From: Pseudovirgaria hyperparasitica
Taxonomy: Eukaryota; Ascomycota; Dothideomycetes; Acrospermales; Acrospermaceae
Direction of reading: 5' to 3'
DNA length: 64,000 nt
Assembly (NCBI RefSeq): GCF_010093815.1
Contig: NW_022985549.1
Coordinates: 946,611 to 1,010,610, forward strand
Below the pieces are notes generated by a model. It was not told the DNA's origin. It did no database searches and saw only the letters and a list, made by a program, of their open reading frames with translations. How positions within the stretch are numbered: position 1 is the stretch's first letter; each line of letters begins with the position of its first letter. Positions 59,719 to 64,000 of the stretch are shown one piece after another. The position numbers and the translations under genes were made by a program.

Positions 59719-62398
59719 GCTTAACTCCGGCTTCCGGCGATATACTCCGCTATATAGTTAGTCTCTAGCTATAGAGTTACCCTCCTTCTCTAAGACTAGA
59801 ATATACTTATCTAGACTAGTTTCGAAGGTTATACGTTCTTATCTATATACGGAGTAGACTATTAAGAGTACTTATCCGGAGGCTAACCTCTATACTATAA
59901 GTAAGGCCTATCTAGTATATAGCTCCCCTAGGATAAGGTCATGATTAAGTTTACTATATATAAATATTAAAGTAGCCGTAACGATCCGACCTATATAGAT
60001 AGGGTATTACTATACTATTCCCACGAATAGAGTACTATACTAAGTAGCGCTAACTAAACTCGAGTTCTTTATATATAGTAGAAGCGAAGATATTACTAGC
60101 CCGAGACGCCTTATAGTATCTAGTCGAATACTATTTATCTATACGCCACTATCGAATAGTACTATACTAGTTACCCTTTTAGAACTAACTTCTACGGGGT
60201 ACCTTAGACACTCGGCTACTAGCCTTACTATCTCTTCCTTAAGCTAATTAATATCTTGTTATATAATGGCTATCCCCGTAGTATAGAGGGGTACTAATAC
60301 GTTAAGTTTATTTATCTTAGAAGCCATAGTATGGTCGTTTCTTCCTTTCTTCTTAGCTCTCTCTTCTTAAGTCTTATAGACCTCTCTAGCTATAAAGTTA
60401 GGGGCGCCCTTCTTGAATACCGTATAACGTAAGTTACTATTAAGGCTTAATAGTTTACTAATAGTAATGTTTATGGTTGTCCCTAGAACGCGTACTAGCC
60501 ATGCTTCGCTAGCTTCTATACTTAGCCGCTATCCTTCGCGTAGATAGTTATTAAGCTTAATATCTTAGATACGTGCCTTTTAACTAGGATTTAGGCTATC
60601 CCCTTTATCTATCTTATCCTCCGGCGCCGTTAGCTCTTATTTAGACGTTCTCTAGTCGCTACTCTTCTTGCCGTCCTTCTATTCCTTAATAATTCTTATA
60701 TACTACTCTTTACGCATTCCGCAGAGACGGGTAATCTTTCTTTCCTTAGTATAATTAGGTATACTCTTCGTAATCCCCCTTCTAGATATTATAAGTATAG
60801 CGGGCTCTTCTAGGGCCATCTCCTTATAGATATATCTATTACTAGCCACGTCGAAGCGTTCGTAGAATTCTATATATCTATCTTTCTTACTCTCGGGCGA
60901 TATAACTTCTTCTTCCGAATTACTATCTACTAAGATCTAGTAGAGACCCTTTATAGATTTTATACTAATACTATATACTAGTACTCTCTATGAAGCGTTA
61001 ATATTTACTACGGACATGGAAACCTTTACTCCTTCTCTATACTAGCTTAGGCCGTTTTAAACCGTTACTACGTAGTTCCGGATAGCTTATAGAGTAGCTT
61101 ATGGCCCTACCGAGGAGGGTAGTAATGGGATTTCTTCTCCGTTCGCCCCGAAACGCCCTTAGAACACTTGTACCCTATTAATATTTAGTAATCCGTCTCT
61201 AATATATCCTACTATCTCCGGATATCTATATATTAGGTAATCTCCTCCGTACGTGATACATATAATTAGTCTTTAAGGCCTATCCTAGACTATAACGCCT
61301 TCTTAGGAGTCTCGGGTAGAGACGTATTCTCTATTCTATATATAATTCTATGGATAAACTTACGTTAGTTCCATAGGCATACCTCATACTTAGAGATATA
61401 CTAAAAGATTTAGCCTTCACGCCTACTAGTTAATAATAGCCGAAAGTAGCTTAGGTTCGTACTTCTTAAGGGATAGGAATAAGGGATTAGAGGTAAAGTA
61501 GGACTTTATCTTAATTAACGTAAGGTCTAGTTTACTAAATCTCTCTACTATCTCGTTAAACTTATCCGATCCTAGCGCGATATATACTATGACTAGAGAG
61601 GGGTAGTTAAATTCATTAGTTCTTCTTTCTTTATGTAACTACTCTTCTAAGCCGGTCTTCTTACTCCCTATCTTTAATTTATAGTATATAGCTATAGCTA
61701 GCTCTTATACGGCTAAGTGCTTATTAATATAAGCTAGTTCCTTAAGTACTCTAGCCTTTCGTAATACGAAGCCATAGATAATTACCTAGTTATAACTATA
61801 TACTTCTATCGTGAGTTAATATTTCTCTATAGCCTAAGCCTTAAGACTATTAGGTAGCCCTTCTAGGAAGAGCTCTATTCGCGAATATAAGCTTAGGCTT
61901 CCTTTAGTTATAAGTTTCTCCGTGATAATACGATACCGGGAGTAGTATATAGAGAGAGAGTAGGATGGGTCTACTTTAACCATTTCCACGTATTTTTAGA
62001 TAAAGTAGATGGTGCCTTCCTCGAGGGTAGAGTTAAATAGAGAGAATTCCTTTAATAATTCTTCACGTAGCGTGGCCTACTACTATTTCTAAAACCTACT
62101 TATTCCTTTAATAGTAGGACGGAGATAGTCCTCGTAGTATAACGGTAGGGAGATTATCTTCTTATTAGGTGGAACTTTATAGTTTATATACATGTCCTCG
62201 TACTTCCGAAGGAAGGCCGTAATATTTATTTCTTTAAAGCGCTTAGGGGCTAGGGTAGGTAGAGATACTATCCTTCCTTATCGCGCAAATACTACGAAGA
62301 AGTTAAGTATCTCTCTACGAGTTACTAGGTCGTTATTTTAAGCTCCTATCGCACTATTACTAGTAGTAGGTATACTAGTAGAGACGCTAGGGGTAAGG

Positions 62399-62427
62399 TT
62401 ATTAGTTAAGGGATTACCTTAACTAAA
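62399..62427. repeat. Palindrome copy 5 (degenerate)
   Basis: TTATTAGTTAAGGG followed by ATT and an imperfect inverted arm ACCTTAACTAAAGG, within element C. Confidence 0.5.
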
Positions 62428-62930
62428 GGTTAGCCTAATACGTCTACCTATAACACCTATTATCCCTTCTCTATATTAACTAATCCCTTTATAAGGTAAA
62501 CTATTACTATCGTCTTTATCGATATAAGGTTCACGGTATCCTACTTATGTTATTATCTTTATGTAAGGCGTTCCTAAAGTAGTATACTCGTGTGGCCGTG
62601 TTTATAAATAATAGCTATGGTAGTACTAAACAGGTTATATTTATTATTTTTAAACTCTTCTTTACTACTTCATCTAGCCCTATTTTATATTCTATTCCCC
62701 TAAGACATTTTCGAGTCGCGCTATTACCCGTGTTAGTATACGCATGCTTTTTATAGCTACTTTTAAGAGGCTAGCCCCTAGCGACTCTAGACTCCCTATT
62801 TTCCGGACTCGTGGCTTCGATCTAGTAAGTCTAGACTATCTTATTAGGCACGCTATATACTTCCCCTAAGCTAGTTTCGGAGTCCTAATCTCCCCCTATA
62901 AGTTTATAGTCTAGGTATAACCTCTAAAAT

Positions 62931-63302
62931 TATAGTAAGCTATCGCTACGTGTATCCCTTTTATAAATAGCTATGTTCCTAGTATAGTAGTCGCGACGAA
63001 CTTACAAGTATCTCTCCTAGGTATTATAAGTTCTCTTTAAATGTACGACTTCTTATTAGTTCTCTTTTACGATAGGACGGGTCTATATAATACTCTTAAT
63101 CAATTCTTTAATAGCTAAGCCTAATAATTAATACCTATAGAGGCCCATGAACGTAAGGAAAGGTCGAATAGTCGAATATTAGTAATGGGGGAAGCGCGCC
63201 GAGCAGAATGGCTAAGGAAAACGCCCTCCTTAAATATATAATGAAGCCATGTAATCGAGCTAGGGACATATACATATAGAGCTGTAGGAGCGGCCTTCCA
63301 CA
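62931..63302 (-). repeat. Element C LTR, right copy (5' LTR of a minus-strand element)
   Basis: 372 bp, same length and orientation as 51,864-52,235; ends CCTTCCACA. Confidence 0.88.
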
Positions 63303-63306
63303 ATAT

Positions 63307-64000
63307 ATAAAAGACTATATAAAAACTTATAACGTTTACTAGTATACGAAAGTATATAGATACTTACTATATAGTAAATTAATGCTATTACCTATACTAA
63401 AGAAGGCATGGAAGGAATTATCTATGGATTTTTTTATAGATCTACCCCTAAGTAAGTATTCTAGATATATTTATAATAGTTTACTCGTAGTTCTAGATAG
63501 ATTTATAAAGATATTATACTATATCCCTATAAGGAAGACGATCTAAGCACCGGATCTTATAGATATACTACTCCGTGACGTAGTTCGGCTCTATAGTATA
63601 CTAAACGGTATAGTTTCGAATAGAGGTCCGTAGATAACGTCTAAATTTTAGAAGGATTTCTACTATACACTAGGAATTAAGCGGAAACTTAGTACTACGT
63701 TCCATCTATAAATAGATAGATAGATAGAGTGGTAGAACTAGATAGTCGAGGCGTATTTACGCGTATATTATAACTATAAGTAGAATAACTAGATAAGGTT
63801 AGTCTATATCGCGGAATTCGCGTATAATAATAGCCGATATACGTTAACCCACGTAAGTCCGTTCGAAGTAAACTTTAGTCGGAACCATAATATATAGTTC
63901 TTAGAGACTTAGTTTAAAGTAGAACGACCTAACGTTAAAGTAATAGAAATTACTATAGAACTATTCTAAATATAAAGAAGTGTTATAAAGTTACTATAAG
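63307..64000 (+). pseudogene. Element A integrase, continuing past the window end
   Basis: Resumes from GLYKY with IKDYIKTYNVY, then KKAWKELSMDFFIDLPLSKY (integrase core, catalytic Asp region), VVLDRFIKILYYIPI, GIVSNRGP (usually SDRGPQ) and YIAEFAYNNSRYTLTHVSPF. Truncated by the window edge; the 3' LTR of A lies outside. Confidence 0.85.

Larger units (their letters stand above)
59000..62900 (-). pseudogene. Element C gag-protease side, unresolved
   Basis: Heavily RIP-mutated sequence upstream of RT on -. By position it should hold gag and protease, but I could not confirm individual motifs. Confidence 0.4.
51864..63302 (-). mobile_element. Element C: RIP-inactivated Ty3/gypsy LTR retrotransposon
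   Basis: 11.4-kb element inserted in the integrase of element A, bounded by 372-bp LTRs and a short target duplication. Pol reads on -, so the right LTR is the 5' one: gag side 62.9-60 kb, RT 58.9-58.4 kb, integrase 57.6-56.1 kb. The 10.7-kb interior is long for a gypsy element because of about 3 kb of extra degenerate coding sequence between integrase and the left LTR. RIP has destroyed all frames. Confidence 0.85.
41800..64000 (+). mobile_element. Element A: RIP-inactivated Ty3/gypsy retrotransposon, outermost of the nest
   Basis: Degenerate gypsy-type element read on +, interrupted by B and C and running off the right edge. Its pieces are 41.8-45,150, 50,447-51,863 and 63,303-64,000. Order gag, protease, reverse transcriptase, RNase H, integrase is that of Ty3/gypsy. 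Every frame is full of stops, mainly TAA/TAG at sites expected to be CAA/CAG/TGG. The 5' LTR was not recognised; the left boundary at 41.8 kb is where composition changes and is approximate. Confidence 0.8.

Noticed and set aside
1-64000. tRNA, rRNA or CRISPR features
   Set aside because: No cloverleaf B-box, rRNA-like stretch or regularly spaced repeat array was seen; CRISPR is not expected in a fungal nucleus.

Overview
The window is nuclear DNA of a filamentous ascomycete (Pezizomycotina). The gene repertoire and the large AT-rich RIP-mutated block suggest Dothideomycetes, possibly Pleosporales; that placement is inference. Genes are split by short introns of about 42-130 nt with GTNNGT-type donors and CTAAC/CTGAC-like branch sites. 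Exon models were built by hand and accepted only when all exons summed to one open frame with conserved domains joined correctly.

Left part, 1-41.1 kb, is an ordinary gene-rich segment with 20 protein genes on both strands. In order: HSBP1-like heat shock factor binding protein (+), a Cys-rich single-pass membrane protein (-), an ADGF/ADA2-type adenosine deaminase (-), a four-TM membrane protein (+), exosome subunit RRP46 (-), peroxisomal E2 enzyme PEX4 (+), a small anchored protein (-), a GNAT acetyltransferase (-), MICOS subunit MIC10 (-), ribosome-biogenesis factor URB2/NPA2 (+), vacuolar Rab GTPase YPT7 (-), a fungal transcription-factor-like protein (-), a cytochrome P450 that lacks the heme cysteine (+), nuclear ATP synthase subunit 9 (-), a DeSI/PPPDE-thioredoxin-PUL fusion (-), Golgi GDPase GDA1 (+), an OBAP/DUF1264 protein (+), eIF2B delta GCD2 (+) and a Zn2Cys6 transcription factor (+). 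One further weak gene fragment lies near 15.2-15.7 kb. This is a housekeeping neighbourhood, not a biosynthetic cluster. Several pairs are head to head (RRP46/PEX4, MIC10/URB2, TF-like/P450, DeSI/GDA1) and may share promoters.

Right part, about 41.8-64 kb, is a transposon graveyard saturated by repeat-induced point mutation: CpA and TpG are almost absent, TpA is very frequent and CpG is kept. It can be resolved as a nest. Element A is a Ty3/gypsy retrotransposon on + (gag from about 43.1 kb; integrase runs off the right end). Element B, a LINE-type non-LTR retrotransposon on + (45,151-50,446), sits inside A's reverse transcriptase with a 13-bp target duplication. Element C, a second Ty3/gypsy element on - with 372-bp LTRs (51,864-63,302), sits inside A's integrase with a 4-5 bp duplication. 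C carries about 3 kb of degenerate coding sequence of unknown kind between its integrase and its 3' LTR. A short, perfectly symmetrical palindrome recurs in B and C.

Most noteworthy: the intact-frame P450 without its cysteine ligand, two homology-supported GC-AG introns, the palindrome family, and the unidentified extra frame of element C.
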